DNA from: an uncultured Bacilli bacterium | GTDB taxonomy: Bacteria > Bacillota_I > Bacilli_A > RF39 > UBA660 | Reading direction: 5' to 3' | DNA: 64,000 nt | Assembly (NCBI GenBank): GCA_947598325.1 | Contig: CANQFD010000006.1 | Coordinates: 1 to 64,000 of the forward strand | Shown: in pieces, positions 9,228-17,103 of the stretch | Numbering within the stretch: the first letter of the stretch is position 1 | Layout: the number at the start of each line of letters is the position of its first letter | Notes under the pieces: model-generated | What the model was told of the DNA's origin: nothing | The model's input: the letters and a program-made list of their open reading frames with translations, nothing else | Database searches by the model: none | Position numbers and translations under genes: made by a program

Positions 9228-10142
9228 CTATATTTTTTCTGCAATTCTTAATATTGCACTTCTTGATCTATTATTATTTTGTAATTCCTCTTTTGATGGT
9301 TTAAGTTTAGCAATTATTTTAAGTTTTGGTTTATACTCATTTGGAATAACTGGTAATCCTTTAACTAATTTATCAACCTCACTTAATTTTTTAAACTTAT
9401 TTTTACATATTCTATCTTCTAATGAATGGAAAGTTATTACACATATTCTTCCCCCATTATTTAATAATTCAATCGCATCATTTAAAGCAATTTTAAATAC
9501 ATCTAATTCCTTATTTACCTCTATCCTAATTGCTTGAAATATTTTTCTTGCTGGATGATGGTTTCTTCTATACTTTTCCGGAACATTATTTTTAACTATT
9601 TCTGCAAGTTCTATTGTAGTTTCTATTTTCTTGTTTTTTCTTTCATTTACAATACCTCTTGCAATACTTTTAGAATACTTCTCTTCTCCATATTCATAAA
9701 ATATTTTAATAAGTTCCTCTTCTGTATAATTATTAACTACATCATAAGCACTAAATTCTGAATTTTGATTCATTCTCATATCAAGTTTTGCATTCTTATG
9801 GTAGCTAAAACCTCTTTCAGTCTCATCAAGTTGAACACTTGATACACCTAAGTCAAATAAAATTCCATCAACTTTTTCTATACCTCTTTTATTTAACTCT
9901 TCTTTTATATTTACAAAATTATTATTAATAATTTCATAATTATCACTAATCTGATCAAGAATCTTTTTACTATAATCGATAGCTTCCCCATCTTGATCAA
10001 AGGCGAATAGTTTGCCCCTTTTTATTCTTTTTAATATTTCTTTGCTATGACCTCCTAGACCTAATGTACAATCAACATAAATTCCATCTTCTTTAATATT
10101 TAAACCTTCTATAGCTTCATTTAATAAAACACTAACATGCAT
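9228..10142 (-). CDS. rsmH: 16S rRNA (cytosine1402-N4)-methyltransferase RsmH
   Basis: RsmH N4-methylates C1402 of 16S rRNA in the decoding centre, using S-adenosylmethionine. The 304-residue protein opens with HVSVLLNEAIEGL, followed by the SAM-binding motif DCTLGLGGHS, then LFDLGVSSVQLDETERGFSY and, near the end, FHSLEDRICKNKF. All are family signatures, and length is normal. It overlaps the mraZ stop by 11 bp, with an AGAGGAA Shine-Dalgarno inside mraZ, indicating translational coupling. It is second in the dcw operon under the MraZ-controlled promoter. Confidence 0.97.
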   Translation of the reverse strand: MHVSVLLNEAIEGLNIKEDGIYVDCTLGLGGHSKEILKRIKRGKLFAFDQDGEAIDYSKKILDQISDNYEIINNNFVNIKEELNKRGIEKVDGILFDLGVSSVQLDETERGFSYHKNAKLDMRMNQNSEFSAYDVVNNYTEEELIKIFYEYGEEKYSKSIARGIVNERKNKKIETTIELAEIVKNNVPEKYRRNHHPARKIFQAIRIEVNKELDVFKIALNDAIELLNNGGRICVITFHSLEDRICKNKFKKLSEVDKLVKGLPVIPNEYKPKLKIIAKLKPSKEELQNNNRSRSAILRIAEKI

Positions 10143-10560
10143 TAAACAATTCCTCTGCTATATCACTAAAGTTCTCAATATTTTGATCAAAGAAATTATT
10201 AAACTTATCTATAGACCATATTTCAAGTCTATCATTGACACCAATTATTACACATTCTTTTTCTAAACTTGCATAATTGGTAAGTGGAATTGAAATGTTA
10301 ACTCTACCATTTTTGTCTAGTTCACATTCAGTAGCACCAGATAAAAACATACGCATGAATGAACGAGCTGCTTTATTTGTAAATGGAAGTTCTTTTAGTT
10401 TATTTATAATATTATTCCATTCGTCAATAGAATAAACAAATAAACATTCTTCTAAGCCTCTTGTAACAATAAACTTATCACCTAAATCATCTCTAAATTT
10501 TGAAGGAATAATAAGTCTTCCTTTATCATCAATATTATGATGATACTCTCCCATAAACAT
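10132..10560 (-). CDS. mraZ: Transcriptional regulator MraZ
   Basis: MraZ is an AbrB-fold DNA-binding protein that controls the division and cell-wall operon it begins. The 142-residue protein starts MFMGEYHHNIDDKGRLIIP, and the second half repeats the fold with TECELDKNGRVNI, so both SpoVT/AbrB-like halves are present. Upstream are a TAGACA-N17-TATAAT promoter and three GTGG repeats spaced exactly 10 bp, the expected MraZ operator. The operator-proximal repeat also forms the ribosome-binding region, so bound MraZ should block its own transcription. Confidence 0.97.
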   Translation of the reverse strand: MFMGEYHHNIDDKGRLIIPSKFRDDLGDKFIVTRGLEECLFVYSIDEWNNIINKLKELPFTNKAARSFMRMFLSGATECELDKNGRVNISIPLTNYASLEKECVIIGVNDRLEIWSIDKFNNFFDQNIENFSDIAEELFNAC

Positions 10561-10569
10561 TTTTCATCC

Positions 10570-10594
10570 CCCACATTCAACCACTTTGTCCCAC
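10570..10594 (-). promoter_or_regulatory. MraZ-binding repeats (MraZ box)
   Basis: On the minus strand GTGGG-N5-GTGGT-N5-GTGGG occurs with start-to-start spacing of exactly 10 bp, between the -10 box and the mraZ ATG. This is the known architecture for MraZ autoregulatory operators. The proximal GTGGGGGATG also supplies the Shine-Dalgarno. Confidence 0.85.
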
Positions 10595-10605
10595 TGGTTA
10601 CCATT

Positions 10606-10634
10606 ATTATACTATTTAGGTTTATTTTTGTCTA
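10606..10634 (-). promoter_or_regulatory. Promoter of the mraZ division operon
   Basis: On the minus strand TAGACA (10634-10629), 17-bp spacer, TATAAT (10611-10606). The MraZ box lies just downstream, over the likely transcript start. Confidence 0.8.
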
Positions 10635-10714
10635 CATATTAAACAAAAAACTACAAAAAAAAAGAACAGTTTACACTACTCTTTACATTTTATATATTAA
10701 ATTTCTAAATTACA

Positions 10715-11632
10715 TTAATTTATATTATGATTATTTCTTATATCATTAATCATATTACTATTAAATTCTTTTTTTCTTATCATATCTATTTCTTCTTTAT
10801 ATGGAGCATATAATCTTTCTTTTGAATTGTCATCTTTTGTTATATATGGTGTTTCTAATATTTTAGGAACATTTTTTAATCTCTCATTATAAATAATACT
10901 TATAAGCGTATCAAATCCTATTTCACCAAAGCCTATATTCGCATGTCTATCCTTATGTGTGCCTATTTTATTCATACTATCATTTATGTGAATACATTTA
11001 ATTTTATCTAGGCCTATTTTTTTATCAAATTCATCTAAATATAGATCAAAATCTTTCATATCTACACCAGAATCGCTTAAGTGACAAGTATCTAAACAAA
11101 CACCTAGATTATCACTATTAACATTATCAATTATATATTTTATTTCATCCATGTTTTTACCAAGTTCAGATCCTTTTCCAGCCATTGTTTCTATTAATAT
11201 ATTAGTATATCTCTTTTTATTTAAAATTATTTTTAGTGCATTAACAATATTGTTAAGTCCTGTTTTTTCACCAAGTCCTACATGACTTCCTGGATGAAGA
11301 ACCATGTTTTTTATACCTAATTTTTCACATCTATCAAGTTCTTGTTTCAAAAAATTAATTGCGAAATCATAACTTTCAGGTTTTGAATCATTTGCTAAAT
11401 TTATTATATATGGTGCATGTACAATAACATTATCTTTATCAATACCATTTTCTTTCATAAGATTATCTGCAAGTATAGTATTACTATCATCTATATCACA
11501 TCTATTAGTATTTTGAGGAGCGCCTGTATAAAACATAAATGTATTACTACCATAATCTAAGGCTTCTTTTACACTATTAAGTAATTGTCCATTTTTACTA
11601 AATGAAACATGTGATCCTATTATTAAAGCCAT
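10715..11632 (-). CDS. nfo: Deoxyribonuclease IV (AP endonuclease Nfo)
   Basis: Endonuclease IV cuts DNA at abasic sites in base-excision repair, using three zinc ions in a TIM barrel. Metal-ligand motifs are visible in order: GSHVS, HPGSHVG, ETMAGKGSELG, DTCHLSDSG, HINDSMN and DRHANIGFGEIG. The start is set at the ATG at 11632, after AGGTAGGTG; the track GTG lies within that site. The gene follows rsmD by 13 bp and is probably co-transcribed. Length (305 residues) is normal. Confidence 0.96.
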   Translation of the reverse strand: MALIIGSHVSFSKNGQLLNSVKEALDYGSNTFMFYTGAPQNTNRCDIDDSNTILADNLMKENGIDKDNVIVHAPYIINLANDSKPESYDFAINFLKQELDRCEKLGIKNMVLHPGSHVGLGEKTGLNNIVNALKIILNKKRYTNILIETMAGKGSELGKNMDEIKYIIDNVNSDNLGVCLDTCHLSDSGVDMKDFDLYLDEFDKKIGLDKIKCIHINDSMNKIGTHKDRHANIGFGEIGFDTLISIIYNERLKNVPKILETPYITKDDNSKERLYAPYKEEIDMIRKKEFNSNMINDIRNNHNIN

Positions 11633-11645
11633 AATTAACACCTAC

Positions 11646-12200
11646 CTATTCTAAATATTCTTTTGGAGTATATATTCCAACTGTTCTATAATTAAATTTT
11701 CTTTCTTTTCTAATATCATAGTATTCACTTTGTATATTATCTTTTTCATATTCACAAACAATAATAGCATTTCTTTTTAATAATCTACTTTTATATAAAT
11801 ATTTTAATATATCATTTATAACAAGTTCATCATATGGAGGATCAAGTAAAACAATATTAAACTTTATATTCTTTTCTTTTAAATAACTTAATGCTTCCAT
11901 ATAGTCCTTTTCTATTACAACAGCTTTATCTTTTATATTTAAATTTTCTAGATTCTTATTTATTATTTTTATTGCTTTGTTATTATTATCTATAAAATAA
12001 CACTTTTCAGCACCATTACTTATAGCCTCTATTCCAAGATTACCACTTCCAGCAAAAAGATCAAGACAAATACTTCCTTCAATATCATCTTGTATTATAG
12101 CAAACATTGATTCCTTAACCCTATCCATAGTAGGTCTTACACCATCTATAAGGTAACCCTTTACTTCTTTTCCTCTTAATTTTCCACTTATTACTCTCAA
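11646..12200 (-). CDS. rsmD: 16S rRNA (guanine966-N2)-methyltransferase RsmD
   Basis: RsmD methylates G966 of 16S rRNA. The protein opens MRVISGKLRGKEVKG and has DLFAGSGNLGIEA as SAM motif I and LLDPPYDE as the catalytic (D/N)PPY motif. I place the start at TTG 12200, six bases after AGGTG, because this gives the usual N-terminus; the track start is the GTG inside the Shine-Dalgarno. In Bacillus rsmD (ylbH) lies downstream of ylbF, as here, but a terminator intervenes (12231-12255) and a TATAAT lies just upstream, so it probably has its own promoter. Confidence 0.95.
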   Translation of the reverse strand: MRVISGKLRGKEVKGYLIDGVRPTMDRVKESMFAIIQDDIEGSICLDLFAGSGNLGIEAISNGAEKCYFIDNNNKAIKIINKNLENLNIKDKAVVIEKDYMEALSYLKEKNIKFNIVLLDPPYDELVINDILKYLYKSRLLKRNAIIVCEYEKDNIQSEYYDIRKERKFNYRTVGIYTPKEYLE

Positions 12201-12230
12201 TAAAATCACCTGTTTATAATTATAACACTT

Positions 12231-12255
12231 AAAAAACTACTTTCTCAAGTAGTTT
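12231..12255 (-). terminator. Terminator after the ylbD-ylbE-ylbF operon
   Basis: On the minus strand AAACTACTT-GAGA-AAGTAGTTT is followed by TTT. It lies between ylbF and rsmD. Confidence 0.8.
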
Positions 12256-12268
12256 CCTCCAATTTTTA

Positions 12269-12529
12269 CTACTTTACTATCTCTAGTAACATGTTATTAA
12301 TTTTATTTACTAATAACCTAATTTTAGTTTGTAATTCCATTAATCTTTTATAACCATCTATTTTATATAAATCTTTTCTTAAAGATATTATAGAAGAGGG
12401 ATTAGTGGCATTATTTATCTTTTTTGTTATATCTTTATATTCATTTAAATTTTCTATTTTTTCTTTTAATACTTTGTATTCTTTGATAAATTCTAAATTA
12501 TCTATTTGTCTAATTATTTCCTTTTCCAT
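12269..12529 (-). CDS. ylbF: YlbF/RicF-like protein
   Basis: An 86-residue all-helical protein with the Com_YlbF/YmcA pattern (FIKEYKVLKEKIENLNEYKD, then YKRLMELQTKIRLLVNKIN). In B. subtilis YlbF (RicF) joins YmcA (RicA) and YaaT (RicT) in a complex that directs RNase Y and influences competence, biofilm and sporulation. This protein is shorter than the Bacillus homologue (about 150 residues) and has no cysteine, so it cannot supply iron-sulfur ligands. Position after ylbD and ylbE and before rsmD supports the call more strongly than sequence alone. A ymcA-like partner lies at 51.9 kb. Confidence 0.75.
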   Translation of the reverse strand: MEKEIIRQIDNLEFIKEYKVLKEKIENLNEYKDITKKINNATNPSSIISLRKDLYKIDGYKRLMELQTKIRLLVNKINNMLLEIVK

Positions 12530-12540
12530 TTTCTTTCCTT

Positions 12541-12762
12541 CTATTTAAGTACATTCATAAATGTTTTTATTAAATCAAGTTTATTTGATAGTTCATTAAT
12601 CTTATCCGCAGTTGTAAGTTTATATTTTTCCTTCATTTCATCAGTTAAAGAAGATAATAAATTTGGATTCCTATTTAAATATTTATACCAATATGAGTTT
12701 TCTCTAACATATTTTTGAAGCATTGGATCATTCTTTATTTTATATTGTATATCAAATCTCAT
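12541..12762 (-). CDS. ylbE: YlbE-like protein
   Basis: A 73-residue protein matching the YlbE family pattern: MRFDIQYKIKNDPMLQKYVR, then WYKYLNRNPNLL. Its function is not established. It is encoded between ylbD and ylbF as in Bacillus, and its ATG overlaps the ylbD stop (TAATG), so the pair is translationally coupled. Confidence 0.85.
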   Translation of the reverse strand: MRFDIQYKIKNDPMLQKYVRENSYWYKYLNRNPNLLSSLTDEMKEKYKLTTADKINELSNKLDLIKTFMNVLK

Positions 12763-13139
12763 TAATCTTCAAACTTCTTATAAAGAGGTCTTGGTGTATA
12801 TGTATTTTCATTTACAGAACTTGATCCATCTTTTGTAATTAAAGATTGAACAAGGCCTAATGCTTTACTTATATTAGTTATATTTTTTTGAACACTATTT
12901 AAATCAATGTTCTTAACCATATTGATCAAATCAGATACTGAAAAATTTTCTTTTACTTCCTCATTTTCTTCATTTTCAATATCTAATTTACTAAAATATT
13001 TATTCCAAATTTCATTATTACTTCCATATATATCATATATTTCATAAAACTTTTGCCAAGACATCTCACTGGATTTAACAAATTTAATAAGTTCTGGATG
13101 ATCTTTTACAAATAATTTAAACTCTTCTTTTTTAGACAT
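12762..13139 (-). CDS. ylbD: YlbD-like protein (spore-coat-associated family)
   Basis: The 125-residue protein opens MSKKEEFKLFVKDHPELIKF and then has WQKFYEIYDIYG and W at the next expected place, the YlbD signature. In Bacillus YlbD is assigned to the spore coat. The C-terminal half here is poorly conserved and acidic. AGGTGG precedes the ATG. As first gene of ylbD-ylbE-ylbF it adds to the sporulation-linked genes of this window, but a coat role here is inferred. Confidence 0.82.
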   Translation of the reverse strand: MSKKEEFKLFVKDHPELIKFVKSSEMSWQKFYEIYDIYGSNNEIWNKYFSKLDIENEENEEVKENFSVSDLINMVKNIDLNSVQKNITNISKALGLVQSLITKDGSSSVNENTYTPRPLYKKFED

Positions 13140-13195
13140 ATTACCACCTACAATAATATATGCCTATTTTTAAGAAAATTTACTTTTATTTGATT

Positions 13196-14935
13196 TTATA
13201 AACGGCTGCCGCCGCCTCCTCCTGCTCCTCCGCCGGAGAATCCACCTCCACCAGAAAAGCTACCGCCACCTGATGTTCCACTTGATTGATAAGGTCTAGA
13301 ACTCATTGTACTACTTACCCCTGAAAGCGTATGATTTAAAGAATTATTAAATGTATTTACATTAAACATACCAGTAGTTACAGAATACATATTGCCCTCA
13401 TACCAAGTTGGAGGTTCCATTATAATTGATTCAAATTTTTTACTCCATTTATCAGATACTCCAAGAACATATGCATAAGGAAGTATATCATAAAAATAAT
13501 TTGGATTTTCTTCAACTAATGCTTCTAATTTGTCCTTTTCAACAAATTCTAAATAATGTTTAAAGCCCCTTATTTTATTATAATATTTAATTCCCTCTTC
13601 TGTTCTTTTTTTATTAAATATTATAAATAATATAGAAAGTACTATGCTAATAAATGTAAGAAATATATATATTATCATATGAATACTATAATATTTCTCT
13701 AACCTATAGGTTGTAAAAATTAATAAAAATGGTAAGAAAAACATAATTATAATTCCAAAAATATATATAACATTACAAACATAATGTGAAGTATTATATA
13801 CTTCATGCGTCTTTTTTAATTTCATAGTTGCAGTATTAAGTGTTGTATAAAACTTTTCTTCTATATCTGATTTTTTTACAATACCTTTATCATTTGCTTT
13901 TTTAAACAATCCATTAAATGTGGTTTTAGCATAATCTGGTTCTGAATTGGGTATATCTTTTATTTTTTTAAGTGAAAATTTATTTTTTCCCTCATCTATT
14001 ATCTGTAAATATCCCTTATTTGCAAAGTAAGTTATTAAAGATACAATATGATTACTTTTTACATATCCATTATATAAATAACCTATTTCAGCAGGAGATA
14101 AGTTATCTGGTACTACATATTCTACTACTAGTAAATCTTTTTTGTGGTAACTATATCTTCTAAATAAAGTAACTTCAAGCACTATAATTGCTATTGATAA
14201 TATAATTAAACCATAAATTATTAAGGAAGTAGGATCAAATACAGCCCTTTCACCAGTAAAATATCCTTCAGGAAGTTCTATTCTAACAGTTAAACCTTCT
14301 CCAGCATTAAGAGCATATCCATATACTCTATCTGGTAATATATATCCTTCTATAGTATTACCTTGAATAGAATATTTAACATCTTCATAATATGTAGAGC
14401 CACTATAACCAACTGTAAAATTAACTAATGTTTCATCAAACTCTTTTGGCATTTGTATTTTAAATGTTGCCTCTTTTATTTGGGTACTCCACTCATTACC
14501 AATAATATTAAAATATAAATCATCATATAGATCAATATTATCATCTCCAATATCATAATCATAACTAATTATATATTGTCTTTTGCCAGTAAAATATTTA
14601 TTAGGATTATATATTTTTAAAATTAATTTACCATTTTCTTCTGATTTATAATACTCTCTATTTACTTTTAAATTTTTTATTTTTGCTTTTGTTTTTACTT
14701 CTATATCTTTTCTTAAATATTTATTCTTAATAGGTATCTCTCTTTGAATGCCTCTACTATCTATTTTAAAATTAACATCTATTGTTTCAGTTATATTAAG
14801 TACATTATTTTCATTTACCTTTATATCAACGTTATACTTTTCTATTACATATCCATCATCCGCTTTTACATTAAATGGAAAAAATAAAAATAGAAAAAAA
14901 GATATAAAAAGTAAATTAATAAAATTCTTTTTCAT
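13196..14935 (-). CDS. DUF2207 membrane protein with glycine-rich tail
   Basis: A surface or membrane protein of unknown function. It has a signal peptide (residues 1-25), an extracytoplasmic DUF2207 domain (about 27-225), a membrane helix near 240, a cytoplasmic linker, two membrane helices near 390-440, and a C-terminal run of about 35 residues rich in Gly and Ser (GGGSFSGGGGFSGGGAGG). The tail is encoded by an unusually GC-rich stretch at 13203-13275; tails of this kind are normal for the family, so this is not evidence of transfer. It follows lemA by 14 bp, a pairing seen in many bacteria. A strong AGGAGG precedes the ATG. Confidence 0.92.
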   Translation of the reverse strand: MKKNFINLLFISFFLFLFFPFNVKADDGYVIEKYNVDIKVNENNVLNITETIDVNFKIDSRGIQREIPIKNKYLRKDIEVKTKAKIKNLKVNREYYKSEENGKLILKIYNPNKYFTGKRQYIISYDYDIGDDNIDLYDDLYFNIIGNEWSTQIKEATFKIQMPKEFDETLVNFTVGYSGSTYYEDVKYSIQGNTIEGYILPDRVYGYALNAGEGLTVRIELPEGYFTGERAVFDPTSLIIYGLIILSIAIIVLEVTLFRRYSYHKKDLLVVEYVVPDNLSPAEIGYLYNGYVKSNHIVSLITYFANKGYLQIIDEGKNKFSLKKIKDIPNSEPDYAKTTFNGLFKKANDKGIVKKSDIEEKFYTTLNTATMKLKKTHEVYNTSHYVCNVIYIFGIIIMFFLPFLLIFTTYRLEKYYSIHMIIYIFLTFISIVLSILFIIFNKKRTEEGIKYYNKIRGFKHYLEFVEKDKLEALVEENPNYFYDILPYAYVLGVSDKWSKKFESIIMEPPTWYEGNMYSVTTGMFNVNTFNNSLNHTLSGVSSTMSSRPYQSSGTSGGGSFSGGGGFSGGGAGGGGGSRL

Positions 14936-14949
14936 ATCTTCCTCCTAAA

Positions 14950-15501
14950 TTAAAATTCTACTTTAACGTTTTTTCTTTGTTCTTCTTCTGCTTTAAACAT
15001 TTCCATTGGTTTATGACCAAATATTTTAGCTACTATAAAATTTGGAATTACCGCAATCGCATAATTGTAATTTCTTGCTGCAACATTATAATACTTTCTA
15101 GCTCCTGCAAGTTCTGTTTCAACAGATTTTAAATCATTTTGAAGATTTAAGAAATTTTCGTTTGCTTTTAAATCAGGATAGCTTTCAGTTAAAGCAAATA
15201 ACTTACTAATAGCATTTGTAACTTCATTATCAGCATCAACTTTAGCATTTACACCCTCTGCGCTAACAGCTTTATTTCTAGCATTAATAACCTCTTCTAA
15301 AGTTTCCTTTTCATGTTTAGCATAACCTTTAACAGTATTTACTATATTAGGAATAAGATCATATCTTTTTACAAGTTGTACATCAATATCAGAAAATGCA
15401 TTTTCAGCAACCATTTTCTTTTTAACAAATGAATTTTCAACTATAATTACCCATAATATAATAAGTGCTACAACAATAAGTACTATTCCCCATATTGGCA
15501 T
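14950..15501 (-). CDS. lemA: LemA family protein
   Basis: A membrane-anchored helical protein: one N-terminal membrane segment (about residues 4-22), then VENSFVKKKMVAENAFSDID and KRYDLIPNIVNTVKGYAKHE, the LemA signature, and a four-helix domain. Function is not settled. I start at the second ATG (15501), because the first directly abuts the AAGGAG Shine-Dalgarno. It lies in an operon with the DUF2207 gene, behind a TTGACT-N18-TATAAT promoter. Confidence 0.95.
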   Translation of the reverse strand: MPIWGIVLIVVALIILWVIIVENSFVKKKMVAENAFSDIDVQLVKRYDLIPNIVNTVKGYAKHEKETLEEVINARNKAVSAEGVNAKVDADNEVTNAISKLFALTESYPDLKANENFLNLQNDLKSVETELAGARKYYNVAARNYNYAIAVIPNFIVAKIFGHKPMEMFKAEEEQRKNVKVEF

Positions 15502-15524
15502 AAATATCATCTCCTTATGGATTA

Positions 15525-15554
15525 ATTATAACTTATGTTAATTAGTATAGTCAA
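15525..15554 (-). promoter_or_regulatory. Promoter of lemA-DUF2207
   Basis: On the minus strand TTGACT (15554-15549), 18-bp spacer, TATAAT (15530-15525), with AAGGAG and the lemA start following. Confidence 0.7.
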
Positions 15555-15596
15555 TATACATTTATCTTACGTTTTAAAAAAATTCATTTTGTTTTT

Positions 15597-16985
15597 CTAG
15601 TAATTATATTTTTCATAATTTTTTTCATTTTCCATTAAGATATCATAATTTTTTTGTGATATATAAATCTTTATCTTAATTGAATCTAAATATTTACTTA
15701 TTTGATGATTTTTTATATCTTCTCTTAAATTATTATAAGCATCAAACATATTAAATCCATTCCAATCTACATGATAAACATTATATTTTGAATCATCAGT
15801 TTTATAAATAAAGCAATTAAAACCTTTTGGATAAGTTATTTTAAGTTTAATGTCATCTAAAGAATTGTCTATAATATATTCTAAATTTGAGTGGGTATCT
15901 GAAATAATTATATTATCTTTCATTTCAATTTTGTTTTCCATTGTCTCAAGTCTATTTTTATTTATTTCTTTATAATCATAATCCATAAAATTAATAGTAG
16001 TCATTCCTGAACCTACTCCAATTAATATAAGACCTGTTATAAATAATATAAACATTAATCTAAATTTTATTTCTTTATTAAATATAAAATTGTATGAAAA
16101 ATAAATTATAATAAAACTAATTAATATTGCGCCTAATATTGCAAAAAAGGCGAATATAAACATTGTTCCATATTGGATAAATGTTAGGGTAACTGTATCT
16201 ACTCCTATTAAAACTATCGTAAAAAATATAAATGGTATTATAAATAATATTACAAAAAACTTTATTATATAAAGTATCATTTTTCCAAAAATATTAAAGA
16301 AATTAAAAATTGAATGTTTTGGATCTCTAATGATTATTTTTTCTTTAGGTCTTTCTACAATATATTTTTTATTATTTATTATTTTTTCATCTTCTAATGC
16401 TTTTTCTTTACTTTTTTTAAGTACATTATTATCTTCTATTGTTATAAAATAATCTAAATATCTAATTTTAAATAAATGTAAAAATATAACAATTCCAAGT
16501 ATTATTAACGCTATTAGTATTAATGGATTAAATACATTTTCAGATACAACGTAACCTATAATTGGTAAGTTAGAAATATTATATATTATTAATTCATAAA
16601 TAATAGAATATATAATGGTACCCGCAAGTAATAATATTATAAATATTACAAATAATTCAAATAAACATTTTATTTTTTCTTTAAAATTCATACTCCAAAA
16701 CATATTATATGATTTAGTAATAAAATTTAAGAAATCATTAAAATAATTATTAAAATTAATTTTATTATTTGCTTTTGTATTCCCAATAACTCCATCATCT
16801 AATAAATCCTCTAAATTACAATTTAGTATTTTACACATTGTAAGTATTTTATCCATATCAGGATAAGATGCTCCTGACTCCCATTTTGAAACAGCTTGCC
16901 TTGATACATTCATTTTATCTGCTAATTGTTCTTGGCTTAAATTGTTATCTTTTCTTATTTTAGATAACTTATCACAAAATTTCAT
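15597..16985 (-). CDS. XRE-family regulator fused to a multi-pass membrane domain
   Basis: A 462-residue protein with an N-terminal helix-turn-helix (about residues 1-65; LSQEQLADKMNVSRQAVSKWESGASYP), then roughly five hydrophobic segments (near 120, 155, 245, 275 and 315) and an extracytoplasmic C-terminal domain of about 120 residues. This suggests a membrane-tethered transcription factor that senses an envelope signal; the ligand is unknown. The start is the ATG at 16985 after AGAGGTGATAATT; the track start adds 29 unsupported residues, including the regulatory region. Two AGTTGCA repeats 40 bp apart lie upstream and may be its own operator. Confidence 0.85.
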   Translation of the reverse strand: MKFCDKLSKIRKDNNLSQEQLADKMNVSRQAVSKWESGASYPDMDKILTMCKILNCNLEDLLDDGVIGNTKANNKINFNNYFNDFLNFITKSYNMFWSMNFKEKIKCLFELFVIFIILLLAGTIIYSIIYELIIYNISNLPIIGYVVSENVFNPLILIALIILGIVIFLHLFKIRYLDYFITIEDNNVLKKSKEKALEDEKIINNKKYIVERPKEKIIIRDPKHSIFNFFNIFGKMILYIIKFFVILFIIPFIFFTIVLIGVDTVTLTFIQYGTMFIFAFFAILGAILISFIIIYFSYNFIFNKEIKFRLMFILFITGLILIGVGSGMTTINFMDYDYKEINKNRLETMENKIEMKDNIIISDTHSNLEYIIDNSLDDIKLKITYPKGFNCFIYKTDDSKYNVYHVDWNGFNMFDAYNNLREDIKNHQISKYLDSIKIKIYISQKNYDILMENEKNYEKYNY

Positions 16986-17022
16986 AATTATCACCTCTAC
17001 CGAAATTATATTATAAATATAA

Positions 17023-17072
17023 TAAGTTGCACTATATATTATTGGTATCTTTTTGTATAAAATTAGTTGCAA
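17023..17072 (-). promoter_or_regulatory. AGTTGCA direct repeats upstream of the XRE gene
   Basis: AAGTTGCAC (17024-17032) and TAGTTGCAA (17064-17072) recur exactly 40 bp apart, about four helical turns. They lie in the leader of the XRE-membrane gene, just past the parC stop. They are candidate autoregulatory sites only. Confidence 0.35.
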
Positions 17073-17103
17073 AATCTATATAATTCTTAATAAAAAAGAT
17101 GAT

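Noticed and set aside
10537-10749. 70-residue plus-strand ORF
   Set aside because: It overlaps the mraZ promoter and operator antisense, with no Shine-Dalgarno or recognisable protein.
13200-13280. GC-rich patch as horizontally acquired DNA
   Set aside because: It simply encodes the Gly/Ser-rich tail normal for DUF2207 proteins, where Gly codons force GC.
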